DNA of 60,000 bases from Cylindrodendrum hubeiense (Eukaryota; Ascomycota; Sordariomycetes; Hypocreales; Nectriaceae). Both the position numbers and the translations under genes were made by a program. Positions 46,196-57,053 of the stretch are shown here, piece by piece. Positions within the stretch are counted from its first letter, which is position 1. Each line of letters begins with the position of its first letter. Below the pieces are notes generated by a model, which saw only the letters and a list, made by a program, of their open reading frames with translations, was not told the DNA's origin and did no database searches. The stretch lies in the NCBI GenBank assembly GCA_014621425.1, contig JAANBB010000002.1:1-60000 (forward strand). Reading direction: 5' to 3'.

Positions 46196-46817
46196 CTAGT
46201 CAACATTAGCTTGGGTTTTTCTGGTTTTCTCGATTAAACATACTGCCCAATTCTGCCATCCAATGAAACCAATGAACACACCCTCTTCGCTTCCAGTGCC
46301 CATTGCGTGGTAGAAAGCTGGGCTTTTTGTGAGTGCATTCGAGACTGAGCCTTCTAGCTGCTTCCATGTCTCTTCTGTGGCTCCGCCAGATTTTACCTTG
46401 ATAATTTGGGTTACCGCAGAAGATGAGCACACGCTTGATCGATCTGCAGCTTCGTATAGCTCCGGGTGCACTGGGGCAGCAATAAAGTCCTTCATTCTCA
46501 AATAGAAGGCTTGGAACCTGTCCGAAGTTGGGAAAAAGTCATGAAAGAATTCCTGTTTCTCCCATTCTTTTGATGATGGTGTTAGTAGCCTTCTCGGCGT
46601 GGTGGCTAGTGGGAGGCTTACCAATAACCAGAACATCTCTCCCGCTGTCGAGTTCAATAGCCTCCCCGTCTTCCTCGACCAATGGCCCACGGAAACATGT
46701 TTTAAGACCAGCAACTCCCCTGAAAGCCTCAACTATATGGCTTTGACTTTCTTTTAGTCCTGCAACGGTTTCCGGGTCCCGTTTGTAGGAGTGAAAAATG
46801 ACCTCCGTGATAGGCAT
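46196..46817 (-). CDS. Dimeric alpha-beta barrel (ABM-like) protein
   Basis: Exon 1 (46817-46622) and exon 2 (46566-46196) are joined across a 55-bp intron (GTAAGC, strong CTAAC branch site, end AAAAG) to give 188 residues. The join restores RDVLVIEWEKQEFFHDFFPT. The protein has two repeated halves, each with a strand-helix pattern: MPITEVIFHSYKRDPETVAG with VVEEDGE-type turns, and VTQIIKVKSGGATEETWKQ with EEGVFIGFIGWQNWAVCLIE. This two-fold layout is usual for stress-responsive A/B barrel and antibiotic-biosynthesis monooxygenase folds. No catalytic residues can be assigned. It is probably a cytosolic small protein of unknown role. Confidence 0.65.
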
Positions 46818-47600
46818 TGTGATTTGTGATTGTGATAAGATTATTGATTCTGCCAGTTTGACTCCGGATGTTTTGAGACAGAAGGACTGTGATGAGTTTG
46901 TCTGGAATCAAATGGCCTTGGTGACAGCTGGAAAGGAGGAGCGAGGTTGGTTGATATACAATGCGTAACGAACTATTGACCACTATTCTTCGTCGGAATG
47001 TTGAAGGACGTACTTATGTAGAAGTTGTTTAGTTGAACGGCTTGGGATCTCCTATGACCGCATGCCCGCAGCCTCGGTGCGGCGGTGATTTGTTCTCCAC
47101 CCTGCGGTCCTCATTGCGGTCTACCATGCGGTGCTCGGACTTTCTAGGGCGGCCCCACTTCACGCACGACCATCCTTCCCTAGAATGCAGCTCAAGTAAT
47201 GACTCCCGCTCGGCTATCGTTTCATTGTGTAATCAACGGCTTAGAAATCCGACTTATTGCGCTGATAGTAGCTGTTAGATATCGACCTACAATAGTCCAC
47301 TAATTATCATGCGGGGGCGAGAACAGTAGCCACCATCCTCCCAGCATCTATCGATTCGGGATCTCCTGCACTAGAGACTTTGTGTGACTTTCTGCCTCAG
47401 CTTGTATAACGAACTGAGATCTGAGGGAGATATGCCGACAGTGGTAGACTTTATATTATTACATGCTAAAATACAATTTCGTTATGTACAGCCATTCAGG
47501 CGCACCGTTGCTAGTATAGTACACCTGACTTGTGCAAGAGCCAGGCAAAGCCCGTGAATCATACCGCAATACTGGTTCGAGACTAGCAAATTTGCTGGAA
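46818..47600. other. Intergenic interval, no gene seen
   Basis: About 0.8 kb. At 47093-47140 a GC-rich tract (CTGCGGTCCTCATTGCGGTC) carries CGGT-type repeats whose reverse complement recurs at 48650-48710. No coding structure. Confidence 0.5.
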
Positions 47601-48179
47601 TCAATATTCCTTCGTTACAATCTTATTCGGTAGCCTCGCCAAGTTGTACTTGACGATGAGGACATGGAAGGGTTTGATGATCGTAATATAGGCCTTCCCG
47701 AAGAGCCCGTGACAGTGAACCACCGTCGTCGCTACCACCTCCTTACAGCTCTCATCACCGCCTCTATCGTTCGCCATGCTAGGCTGGACGTCTCGTATTA
47801 GAATCGAGGTTTGAAAATTGAGATGACTATCATTCTCTCCCAGGATGATCTCGTTGTTGGAGCGAGAGATGACAGGGAAGACGGCAATAGTTTCGATGCC
47901 TTTCTTCGCTGCCGCTGCCTGTATCTCGGTGGATCGCTTCACTCCAAAGACGGACATGACTTGATCTCTGATCCACATTAACAGTGAAAACCAGGCAGGC
48001 CACTCGGTGAAAAAAGCCTTGGCGAGAAAATCGGGTCTGTATGCCTTGGACCCTTGTGTTGGCAGGGTCACGGCAAAGGCGTCGATAAAATAAGCTGATT
48101 TGTATGACGGCCTTAACCTGCTTTCGCCTGGAAAGGAAACAGCGCGAATTGGCGTAACGGGCATGGTTGTCGCTTGCAT
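47601..48179 (-). CDS. DUF2867 family protein
   Basis: Encodes 192 residues from ATG at 48179. The open frame extends upstream to 48311, but the extra residues do not fit the family. A start 15 bp later (48164) is also possible. Family blocks: SAYFIDAFAVTLPTQGS, FFTEWPAWFSLLMWIRDQVM, SVFGVKRSTEI, IILGENDSHLNFQTSILI, and a C-terminal TTVVHCHGLFGKAYITIIKP followed by FHVLIVKYNL. These match DUF2867, a family spread in bacteria and fungi that has a lipid-binding-like fold but no proven role. Length is normal for the family. It is likely cytosolic. Confidence 0.8.
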   Translation of the reverse strand: MQATTMPVTPIRAVSFPGESRLRPSYKSAYFIDAFAVTLPTQGSKAYRPDFLAKAFFTEWPAWFSLLMWIRDQVMSVFGVKRSTEIQAAAAKKGIETIAVFPVISRSNNEIILGENDSHLNFQTSILIRDVQPSMANDRGGDESCKEVVATTVVHCHGLFGKAYITIIKPFHVLIVKYNLARLPNKIVTKEY

Positions 48180-49241
48180 TGAGCTTGTGTGCAAGGAAAA
48201 CGAAGGCTGGCAAAGATGAAGGGGAAAACGAGGGCGAGGTCGCCCGTGTACCACCGCGACGCGCAGCATGCTTTGAAGTGGTAAGAGCTGCAAGGAACAA
48301 AGGTCAAACACCGAACAGCAGTCGGGGAATAAATACTCTGGTGGTGCTCAATTATTGCAACGGCGCTAGGAATTAAGTGGGGTTCAAATGTCCCAAACAG
48401 AAGCGCCAAACACCTTTTGTAGGGCACATATCATCATCACTGAGCCTTCCAGTAGGTTGACTCCCACGCCTATGCCTCCCGCCACCAACGCATTTTACCA
48501 CTCCCAGCACTCTGCTTCTCCCACTCTTGAGAATATAATTCCCATCCACGTCGATTCTACGTAAACCAGCGTGGAATCAAGCCGTTTGAACATGGTTACC
48601 AGCAGGGTGGAGCCCAATAGTGACAGGTGTCTGGTCAGCATGAGGGCCGCAATGAGGGCCGCAATGAGGACCGCATATTGTGGGGCGACCGCACCGAGCA
48701 CCGCAACGAGCACCGCATCCGGCGGGCCCGGCTCACCAACTTACAAATCACAATCTTACCATGGTACGGAGAACAAGTACCTGCAGAACCCGTCTCCCGC
48801 TTTTGACTGGATTTGTCAGAACGATGCCTGAGTGGACTGCAGTGGTAAGTGGTTGGACTGCGCACTGCTGATGCACGGAGCAACATTCCAGCTGTTTTGG
48901 TAAGGACAAATACTGACATTCATCAGTCCGGTAGCGGTCGCGCTATAAGCCGATTAAATGCTCATTATAGATGGCTACTAGGGAATCCTGGCTGTTGTGT
49001 ATTCTCTTTTTGTCATTTTTTTGCTTTCTGACCTAGTTGGGAAGTATCAAATAAGCCCACAAAAGACGATGACCTCGGACATAAACTACAACCTGCGGGT
49101 GTGTACAAATTCAAAACATTTGTCCAAATCGCATGTGGGCATATTTCGACATCTTTTCCTTTGCTGGCGTCTGGAGCAACGTCTACTTTGCCCTCTTTAA
49201 GGCGAGGTATGCATCCAATGAAAAACTGAGTAGCTGTTACT
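48180..49241. other. Intergenic interval with GC-rich repeats
   Basis: About 1.1 kb. The tract 48640-48712 has tandem GAGGGCCGCAAT and GAGCACCGCA units. The remainder shows no coding structure. Confidence 0.5.
48640..48712. repeat. Short tandem ACCGCA/GCCGCA repeats
   Basis: GAGGGCCGCAAT occurs twice in tandem, followed by GAGGACCGCAT and then GACCGCACC and GAGCACCGCA units. The stretch CAATGAGGACCGCA is the exact reverse complement of TGCGGTCCTCATTG at about 47103, so the same repeat lies in opposite orientation on both sides of the DUF2867 gene. Confidence 0.7.
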
Positions 49242-51569
49242 CTAGATAAGTCGTACGGACTGGCTTGGAACCCCGTCAAAAAGACTGGAGCCCCCAATCA
49301 CCGGCTTTTCTTGTGAGCATGAATCTGAAGACATCCGTACTCTGCAAATTCGGAATAAGCCTATGCGTGTAGATGTATGCACCGCAGTACCAGGACAAGT
49401 CGCGACAATTAACCCAGCGGAAATCACACCATGTGTTCTCAATTCGGTGGAGGCCTCGTAGAGACAAACAAGGTATAACACACGTTCAGGTGTAACCTTC
49501 TGGCCAAAAATCGCGTCTTCGATTGTTGTCTTATCCTGTTTCGTATCTGGAAAGAGCTCGATCCGTTCAGGTACGTCATCTTGTATGTTATTCCAACCAG
49601 TGACTACTCGAACCTGAAGTGACTGATCAATGCAGTCGATAACTGGTAGCTGTTTCGCTCGCAAGGTGAGATGTCCTCCCAAAACACCGCCGTACAGAGC
49701 TTCTGGATCTGAGAGATCAATTGAATAGTTCTCTACGCTTGCGGCCATCTCGCAATGCGTCAGCATTTCCGTTATTCGAGTTGACCCAACCCCAATTGCG
49801 CCATCCAGTGCTGCCCATGACCATGAGGGAGCTCGATACACCTTCGATCGCGTGGAAGTTGAAACGTCCGGATACGGACACCAAAACAGCTGGTCTAACC
49901 ACGAGGCCTGGCTTGCGAGCTCAACAAGCAATCCGGCTAGGTACACGACGTCCTCCCCACGCCCTTTGCAGACATCAACAGATTCGGTAGCAACGGCTGA
50001 AAATGCCAAGAGCTTGTCTCTGGGGAAGCCTAGATGGCGTTGGGTGTATTGCTCGACTAGGACCTTCCACCGATAAAACGTATTCAAGTCTAACATAGAG
50101 CCAATGGGATGTATGTTGTCAACCAGTGATTCGACACCCCCCACCATTCGGTCCACAAGATTTACATGCGGGCCTCCGCAGCCAGCGTAAGAGTTGACAC
50201 AACACCAGTAAAGCTGCCTTTGTGTGAATATCAAGATGCGACGAGATAAGAGAGACTCTTGGAGCGTCCATGCCCTTGTTGTGGTTGGCACGTTCAGATC
50301 TGGTTCTTCTTGGAGGAGAAATATCTCTCCTTCATCCCCGCTTTCATTTCGAAGAGGCAAACGGATTGGCCCCGCTGCATATGAAGGCGCGTCTCGCCGA
50401 GAGAGAAATCCCTCGGATGCTTTGGAAGCGGAAGCCGCGCAAATGGTAACCGTGGCACCGCTGTAGTATTTTCCCATTCGTGCAATCTCACGTTCTTTAT
50501 CCCGTCTATCGTCTTGCAGAATGCAAAATGAGTCAACCCACAGGTACTTCAAGTCGATCTTCTGGGCGACTATAATTGCGTCTTGAATAGTTTGCGATGT
50601 CTCCGACGTATCAAATCCGTTATTGAGATGTTGATGGTTTGCTGAAGTCAGAGTGCCAGGTTGGCTTCCTCCCCAGCAATACGAAAGAGCCGCAAAGCCC
50701 GCCTGAGATATTTCGCGTTTCTCGTTGTCGCTTAGACGGTCGACTTCCACTAGCCTTGTGTGACTTTGACCAATTTCAGGGATAATATGCAGGAGCCGCG
50801 ATGGAATGTTTGTAATCTCAGTGGACTCGCGACTAATAGCGTAGCCGGGAAGTCGTGATTGACGGTCCAAATCCTCAGTAAGTCGTCCGCGACATCTTGA
50901 GTGGGTCTCTAAACACGATTTTAAACATTGCCGAGCAAAATTGATTGACGTGGCAGATGTAACATCTTGCTCATACGGACGCGATGAAATGTATGCCGAT
51001 GCTTTGCTCGTTGCTGTCGACCATGCATCTAGGCTGGTGAACGATACCCTTGGTTTGTTCGCAACTGATCCAAAACGCACCTCAAGGGAACACATAGCGC
51101 CAGGGTCAGAAACGAGAGATTGTGCGGCTAACATGAACCTGTTTGAATGATTGAGGAAGACAGGTTTCGCTTCCGTCCATATTTGTGTGCTGTGACTTTC
51201 AGCTCGGATATACTCGTCCACCATGATCTCATACAAAGAACAGCCAGATTGGGAAGCGGCAATGGCCTCGGATGGGCTGTACCCTAGAGTTGCTGAGTAT
51301 GAAATCATGTCACAATTTTCAAGGAGTCTGTCGCATCCTCCACATACTCTATGTCGTCCATCCTGTGTAGCCTTCCCAACTCCGGCCCACATACACTCAA
51401 AACAGTGCGTTATGGATTCAGTAATACGAATATGAATGGCTTCGTGTTGGCAGTGTTTGCAAGTATGAGGAGCTTCGAAGCTGAAGTGCTTTCTTTGATA
51501 CGGAGGATTCGCCCGTTTTAGACATTCGAGACGTTGCTCTAGGTACTGAGAAATAGTTTCGTTGTCCAT
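49242..51569 (-). CDS. HET-domain (heterokaryon incompatibility) protein
   Basis: A single exon of 775 residues from ATG at 51569. An in-frame start at 51785 would add 72 residues with a stray hydrophobic patch and seems less likely. Residues 37-85 contain a Cys cluster (CKHC, HCFEC, CGGC) that may bind zinc. The HET domain is at about 290-440: LSYCWGGSQPGTL, ETSQTIQDAIIVAQKIDLKY, LWVDSFCILQDD, KEREIARMGKYYSGATVTIC, then AFLSRRD-like GFLSRRD. Downstream RAWTLQESLLSRRILIFTQR is the usual W-x-x-QE-x-xLSRR motif, followed by PSWSWAALDG. HET proteins trigger cell death on non-self fusion in filamentous fungi (established for several loci). The specific role here is unknown. Confidence 0.9.
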   Translation of the reverse strand: MDNETISQYLEQRLECLKRANPPYQRKHFSFEAPHTCKHCQHEAIHIRITESITHCFECMWAGVGKATQDGRHRVCGGCDRLLENCDMISYSATLGYSPSEAIAASQSGCSLYEIMVDEYIRAESHSTQIWTEAKPVFLNHSNRFMLAAQSLVSDPGAMCSLEVRFGSVANKPRVSFTSLDAWSTATSKASAYISSRPYEQDVTSATSINFARQCLKSCLETHSRCRGRLTEDLDRQSRLPGYAISRESTEITNIPSRLLHIIPEIGQSHTRLVEVDRLSDNEKREISQAGFAALSYCWGGSQPGTLTSANHQHLNNGFDTSETSQTIQDAIIVAQKIDLKYLWVDSFCILQDDRRDKEREIARMGKYYSGATVTICAASASKASEGFLSRRDAPSYAAGPIRLPLRNESGDEGEIFLLQEEPDLNVPTTTRAWTLQESLLSRRILIFTQRQLYWCCVNSYAGCGGPHVNLVDRMVGGVESLVDNIHPIGSMLDLNTFYRWKVLVEQYTQRHLGFPRDKLLAFSAVATESVDVCKGRGEDVVYLAGLLVELASQASWLDQLFWCPYPDVSTSTRSKVYRAPSWSWAALDGAIGVGSTRITEMLTHCEMAASVENYSIDLSDPEALYGGVLGGHLTLRAKQLPVIDCIDQSLQVRVVTGWNNIQDDVPERIELFPDTKQDKTTIEDAIFGQKVTPERVLYLVCLYEASTELRTHGVISAGLIVATCPGTAVHTSTRIGLFRICRVRMSSDSCSQEKPVIGGSSLFDGVPSQSVRLI

Positions 51570-52794
51570 GGCGCACTGATTATGTTCCTTAGAAGGTGAC
51601 TGGGTTAATGCACGGGGTTGATAATGAAAAAAGAGGGAAAGCTCAATGCACACGCAGGGCAGAATAATAAATATTTTCAGTTGTGGGTCTCGTCTCGTGG
51701 CAGGTGACCATTCGTTGATTTCGTTATTCGGTTCGCATGGAGTAAGCCGCCATACTGCATAACCCCTGAATGAATAGTAGTGCAAGGGCCCTCAAGCTAC
51801 GGGGGTTAACTGAGAAAATGTTAAAGCTAACCTTAACTTGGAAATCCATGGATAATAAACCCAAATGAGACGTAGTACAAAGCTTTCTTCGAACTAAATA
51901 AGAATCGTTTCCGGCGGAGTGGTACTCCCTCATAGCGCTATGATCGACCATTGCATGGACCAGCTTTCTGAGATGAAGCGGGAGCACGATCGCTTTAGGA
52001 GGAATCAATGCTTGTTCTGTTCTAGGGATAGCTGGCCTATCAGTGTGGAATGCCTGTAAAGGCATTCCTAACTGGCGTGTCAGCCAGGATGTAAACCCAT
52101 TCGAGCCGGACTGTCCCTTTTGGGATATTCCGATAGGTATTGAGGCCATTGGATATGATCTATTAGCCAGTCATTGAGGGCTGCAGGGTAGGATTGAGGG
52201 ATCGCGGTCAGGTTCATCCGATCCTCAACCCTCATGTAACAGGGAACCATCGTCAGGAGTATTCAGCAGCAGATTTTCTAGCGAGCCCAATTTTGAGGTA
52301 TTCTATTACGACCCGTTTGACCAGATGATCCCAATCGATGGTATCGGTCAAGATAGCCCATTTTGTTCATTTTGAGAGTCTTTATCTACGCCATTGCCGA
52401 CATTGCGGACCATCGCCCTTTGTGCCGGCATCACCACAGTCACAACGCCTGCTTTAGTGGATGGGTTGTTGGGTCTCTGACCGTCTATTGTGCATTTCCC
52501 CCACACAGTTCCTTAGATTGTTTCTACTGTTGTTGGGACAAACATCGTTGAGAAGCACAGAGTGATTGAGCTTAAATAATCGCGTTCTGGGTGGCAAAAG
52601 AATGAGTTAATTCTCACTAGTACTATGACGTCTCAAGATTCATCAATCTCGGACACTCCTTACACGTGATTTTGATGGGCCATTGTATCGAATCCATTTC
52701 AGTGATCTCAAAAGGGACAAAGGAATGAAATGAGGAGGATAAAGATGATAAAAGCAAGAAGAGAGTCAAAGGATGTGGGAATCCAAAAGCGACT
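51570..52794. other. Intergenic interval, one uncertain small frame
   Basis: About 1.2 kb between the HET and IRG-like genes. A minus-strand frame from a real ATG at 52149 to 51724 (141 residues, starting MASIPIGISQKGQSGSNGF) has protein-like composition and could be a small gene or an upstream exon, but no family or splice support was found. Confidence 0.4.
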
Positions 52795-54149
52795 TTAGTC
52801 CCAAAGTCCAAGCCTTCGGAGAAGCTCAGGCTCGTCAATCACCTGCTCGTAGGGGTCTTTCGACTTGCCAGTGTTATTGATGAGCTGGGCCAAGCCCATC
52901 TCAGAAATGATATAGTCAGTGTAGTCCGGGCAGAGTGTATGGACGTCGCTCATTGATGCGTTCTTGGCCTCTGTGTCTTGGCGAACCTGTTGGATGAAGT
53001 CGGCGCGCGCCTCCTCGACGGTAGCATGGTTGTTCCGCCGTTTGCAGTTGCGGATATGGTCATCCGCCTTGGTGCGCACCACAATGCACTCTTGTTTGCG
53101 GTACTTCCCAATCTTGAGGATCTTGAGATCAAGCTGTCGTATCCAAAATGAGAAAAGAGCACCACACAAGCTTCAGCCGAAGACAAATGCACATACCTCG
53201 CTGAGAGTGGACGTGTGTACGAGAACCAGTTTGTCGTAGGCGAATAGACGTTGGTTGAAGTAGTACCCCCATGCGGAGAAATTCTTGGTCCCACCGCCAG
53301 GAATGTCATGCCAAACGTACCCGGGGTGCTTTTCGTCCTTGTAAGGGGTCGGAGTGAGGGTGACCTCGGCTTCGCCGATCATCGCGCTCCCTTTGCTGCC
53401 ATGTGGTATCCCACAGAAGCAATTCACAAGCATCGATTTTCCCTCATTTTGGCGGCCAACAATTCCAATGTTGGTGCAACCATTGACATAGCCCATAGAG
53501 AGTCTGGCGGTGCGGATTTCTTCATCATCCACTTCGTGGTCCCGTTCGATGCCGCTATTTACATAGCATGATTGTCAGCGCACAGATTTCATATCAAAGA
53601 AAGTAGCTGCGCAGATACTCACACCTTTCGAAGCTCCTGTTCCAATTTGAGCATCTGATCGGCTTCTTTCTTTCCTTTGGCGGCTTCCTCGGCATGGAGA
53701 TCAGCCTCTTCGCGGTAGGCATTTCTCTCAGCAAACATCGCCACCACAGCACAAAAGCCATTGATAATGGTTGGCAATGACTTCATCTCGAATTCCCCGG
53801 TTTTGGGATTGTAGTTCATGGTGTCAAAAATCGAATTCACAGTCGGGACGAAACGAAAGGAGCCGGGAGAATGAAGCAGTCGAGGATCGAAGTCGGGGAC
53901 ATCGTCAGTTATAGATCTGATCAAAGGGAAGCGTTAGGACTAATTGAAACTCAAAGAGTCACATCTAGAAGGAATTCTATCCAATGCATACGCTGTGCCG
54001 TCAAGTGTGGTCTGGAAATCTTGATCTTCGTTGTCAAGTGTGGTCTGGAAATCTTGATCTTCGTTGTCAAGTGTGGTCTGGAAATCTTGATCTTCGTCGT
54101 CAAGTGTGGTCGACTCAATGTGACCTCTAACTTTGAAGTTCCGTTGCAT
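52795..54149 (-). CDS. IRG-like (interferon-inducible GTPase family) protein
   Basis: Four exons (54149-53992, 53916-53623, 53554-53197, 53133-52795) joined in frame give 382 residues. All introns are 63-75 bp with GT-AG ends, and the first has a CTAAC branch site. The N-terminus holds three 11-residue repeats (TTLDNEDQDFQ) and a helical segment rich in Glu/Lys (AYREEADLHAEEAAKGKKEA). The GTPase domain follows. The P-loop NIGIVGRQNEGKSMLVN (G184 to S191) has the Lys and Ser intact. The G3 motif is HDIPGG (234-238, D-x-P-G as in IRGs, not D-x-x-G). G4 is VVRTKAD (291-294). A C-terminal helical part follows. The family is known from vertebrate cell-autonomous immunity; fungal members exist but have no established role. 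I used ATG 54149; the frame is open slightly further without an ATG. Confidence 0.8.
54001..54112 (-). repeat. 33-bp coding minisatellite in the IRG-like gene
   Basis: Three full units (54001-54033, 54034-54066, 54067-54099) and a partial one (54100-54112) are almost identical, encoding TTLD(D/N)EDQDFQ. The length is a multiple of three, so copy changes keep the frame. Near identity suggests recent or ongoing copy-number change. Confidence 0.9.
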
Positions 54150-54908
54150 GGTCGTTCTAAAGGCAAGCTTCAAAGAATCAACGAAGAGCTCTCAGGTGGG
54201 TGTCTTTGCTGGTATATGCACAGCAGAAAATGAGGCTAGAAACGTCTGGCTACTTCATCCCAGAGTCAAAAATACTGAAAGAATATGGATGTAATCTTAT
54301 AGAGGACGGGCTTGGGTCTTGTAATAATTGGTACACCGTGTCGGGGGATATGATCCAACTCACAATGTCTGATCAGGGCCAATATGTGTACGTTTTGTCA
54401 TACGAGGAGGGCCTCACTCCTAGCCATAGGGTGCGGAGGGCGGATGGAGAGAGCCGAAACGCTCGCTTGACAAGCCGGCTACCAACCGCAACTGCCAAAA
54501 GTGTAGCAACAGGTTGATAATATGCATCATACACTGCAACCGAGAGGTTCCGGAACGTAAGCTCAACGTCAAAAAAATTTAATGGCGCAAATCAGAGGTA
54601 TATGCGAGTTGCTAGAAACTGCATATGCACTTCATTCCGCCTCGCCACCCAACTGCAGAGTTGCAGCAGAACAGGGCGGACTCCTAGAAGACATAGCCAA
54701 TCAACTAACCAGGCCACCTATTATAACCTTTGGAAGCAAAGTCCTGCATCTGCAACCTGTCCGCCCTATTCTCATCGCTATTTTTTTTGAGTCGTGATGG
54801 GATCTATGCAAGAAGCTCAAAGTCTAGCGGTGCGCCCGGATCTGCTCTTACGCCCGACACTCGAAACCACCGAGCACCTCGCATCGCTGCTTTGAACTCG
54901 ACGCCATC
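54150..54908. other. Divergent intergenic interval
   Basis: About 0.76 kb between the IRG-like gene (minus) and the C2H2 gene (plus). A 105-residue frame at 54200-54517 and others are unsupported. Promoters of both genes must lie here. Confidence 0.5.
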
Positions 54909-55752
54909 ATGAGCCGCCACAACAACAACCAAGCGCCGCCGGGGCTGCAGGGCACTGCGACACTCTCAGAGCCCGCCCTCTGGGACGACATCATTGGATC
55001 GGAACTGGAGCCGGCGGCGTCAGAAGTGACCCAGCCCAGGTAAGGGTTTTTTTTTTTTACTAACAACCGAGCTCTCGGGTCTCACTAGTGCAGGGAAGGA
55101 TCTCCTGCATTCAGCTGCAGGAACACCCGAGGTTGGCCGCGGATACAGGTGCCTGGAGTGTGGAGACGTCTTTCACACTAAGACGGCTCTTGACCGCCAT
55201 GGGTCATACAACCACCAACCTTTTGCGTGCACATGTGGCATCAAGTTCGCGAGGTCCGACATCCTTTCTCGACACTTGAAGACCGAGAATGGAGAAGCCG
55301 AACATCAATGCCCACTGTGCAAGAGGCGTCGGGATACGACAGCATTCACTCGCCTTGATCATCTCACACAGCACCTCGTAGGGTTCCACAAATGCGACCC
55401 CGAGCAAATCGCAGCCCTGGTCAATAACACATCTTCACGACCTTGCTCGACGTTTCTCTTCGTCCCAGCTTGTCCGTCCCCGGATTGCGACAAGTACCGG
55501 GGCGAGCATTTCTTCCTTCTGCCCGACGAGGTCCAAGAACAGACCCGGCCGTTTGCGAAGAATGCCGACTACTACAGGCACATGAGGTCGTCCCACAACC
55601 TGTCTCACTTTCCGTGCGCTGTCCTTGGCTGTGACAAGGTCGGCGGAAAGGGTTACTTCCGGGAGAAGGATTTGATCAACCACCACCGACTGAAGCATTC
55701 CGATACACCGCTTCAAGTTCAAGTCTGGCTCTCTCCCAAGTTCCTTCTCTAG
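54909..55752 (+). CDS. C2H2 zinc-finger protein
   Basis: Exon 1 (54909-55039) and exon 2 (55089-55752) join across a 49-bp intron (GTAAGG, poly-T tract, CTAAC, end CACTAG) to give 264 residues. An N-terminal polar segment (MSRHNNNQAPPGLQGTATL) precedes a first finger (YRCLECGDVFHTKTALDRHG), a second (FACTCGIKFARSDILSRHL), a third, irregular one (HQCPLCKRRRDTTAFTRLDH, with LTQHLVGFH) and two C-terminal CX-rich fingers (FVPACPSPDCDKY; FPCAVLGCDKVGGKGYFREK). The first two have standard C-x2-C / C-x-C and H spacing. It is likely a nuclear DNA- or RNA-binding protein. Targets are unknown. Confidence 0.75.
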
Positions 55753-57053
55753 CTTTTCGGCATTTGTGGCGGGAGGATCTAACGAGCGCTAGCCCACTTG
55801 TCTCGGCGTGGTTCTGCATGATTTATTGCTTCTGATTGCTGCTTGTTTGTTATCCACGCTCGTTTGTAGATTTGATAGTAGTATCGTTGTTCATTTTCTA
55901 GTTTCTCATTCGATCTCTATCATCTTTGAGTCTTATATATCGTGTATTCCAATTCTCTGACCGCGGCTCGCTGAAATTTAGGACATGTTCCGTAGTATCA
56001 TCGCTTACATTGTGCCGCTCCGCCGCCCAGTAATCACGACAAGCGACAAATATCATCGTTGCTTATGAGACAGTTCGAAGGCAGCGCACTCTGCAAAGTC
56101 TTTCAGGCCCTGCCACTCCAGATAGATCTTCAAATGTTGTCTTATCCGCGCTAATTATTAGTCACACACCACCAAATTAAGAGGAACCTTGCTGACTCCA
56201 AATCTCTCGGTCTGGCATATTAGAATGGTGGTTTACGGCTACAGAGATTCTTTTCAAATCACAGTTTGACACGATTCGCTTAATGTTCGGGCGCACGGTA
56301 TATGCTTGCGGCTTAGTAGTTATTTTTTCTCTCAAATCCAGAGAATTTAATAATACAATTATCCATCGTCAACGAGAACATCAATCAGTAGGTCACCGTC
56401 GCTCCTTTTGTAGTTCAGCAATAGTCTGGAGCGTGAGTGCTCTTGTCAAAGGGTCCCGTATTATGTTGGAGGACTTTGACCCACAGGTAAGTAGGGTTTA
56501 CACGGGAGCTGTACAAACCATGAGGTATATACAGGGGGGTTCTGGTCTTTCTACTGAGAACATACTTGGCTTACTTTTCGCGGGTTTTAACCAACATCCT
56601 ACGCTCAGCACATGTTATTTCAAGCAAATGCTCAGCCCCACCTGCAGCCTTCAATTCTTCTTTTTTTACTCCCATCTTCACTTTTCCTCTTCATCTCTAT
56701 AATATCACCTGATATCGTCACTCATTTGATCTAATGCAAGTCCGGTTGTGAGTGGTATTGCTTCCAACATCAGATTTGAACTCTTATCCGGAGTGGCTAC
56801 CCTGTAGCTATGTTCGTTTCTGGTAGGATGTGGTTTGGTGTTACTGTGCAAATCCCTTCCCAACATAACAAATAACATGTCTAATGTAGAGGCCCGCCAG
56901 GTGAAAATTTCTTGCGATAAATAGAATAAAGGGTCAACCCTCCCTCGATAGTGGTTGTCGGCTGCAAATCGCGTCGCTCTTGCTGAGCATAATTTCCGCA
57001 AGCAGCACAACCTTCTCATCCTGCTTCTCCCATAATCGTTTGTGGAGAGCCTC
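55753..57053. other. Intergenic interval, no supported gene
   Basis: About 1.3 kb. A plus frame at 56283-56702 (139 residues) and a minus frame at 56705-57118 show no domain. The minus one overlaps the 3' end of the following gene and is likely a shadow. Confidence 0.5.

Noticed and set aside
41819..48179. A secondary-metabolite gene cluster
   Set aside because: Two regulators and a small ABM-like protein are present, but there is no PKS, NRPS, terpene synthase, P450 or transporter nearby.
53871..54233. Plus-strand frame with repeated KCGLEILIFVV
   Set aside because: Antisense of the 33-bp repeats of the IRG-like gene. The repeated hydrophobic product arises from the repeat itself.
54200..54517. 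105-residue plus-strand frame
   Set aside because: It has no domain and no convincing promoter, and lies in the divergent promoter region of two well-supported genes.
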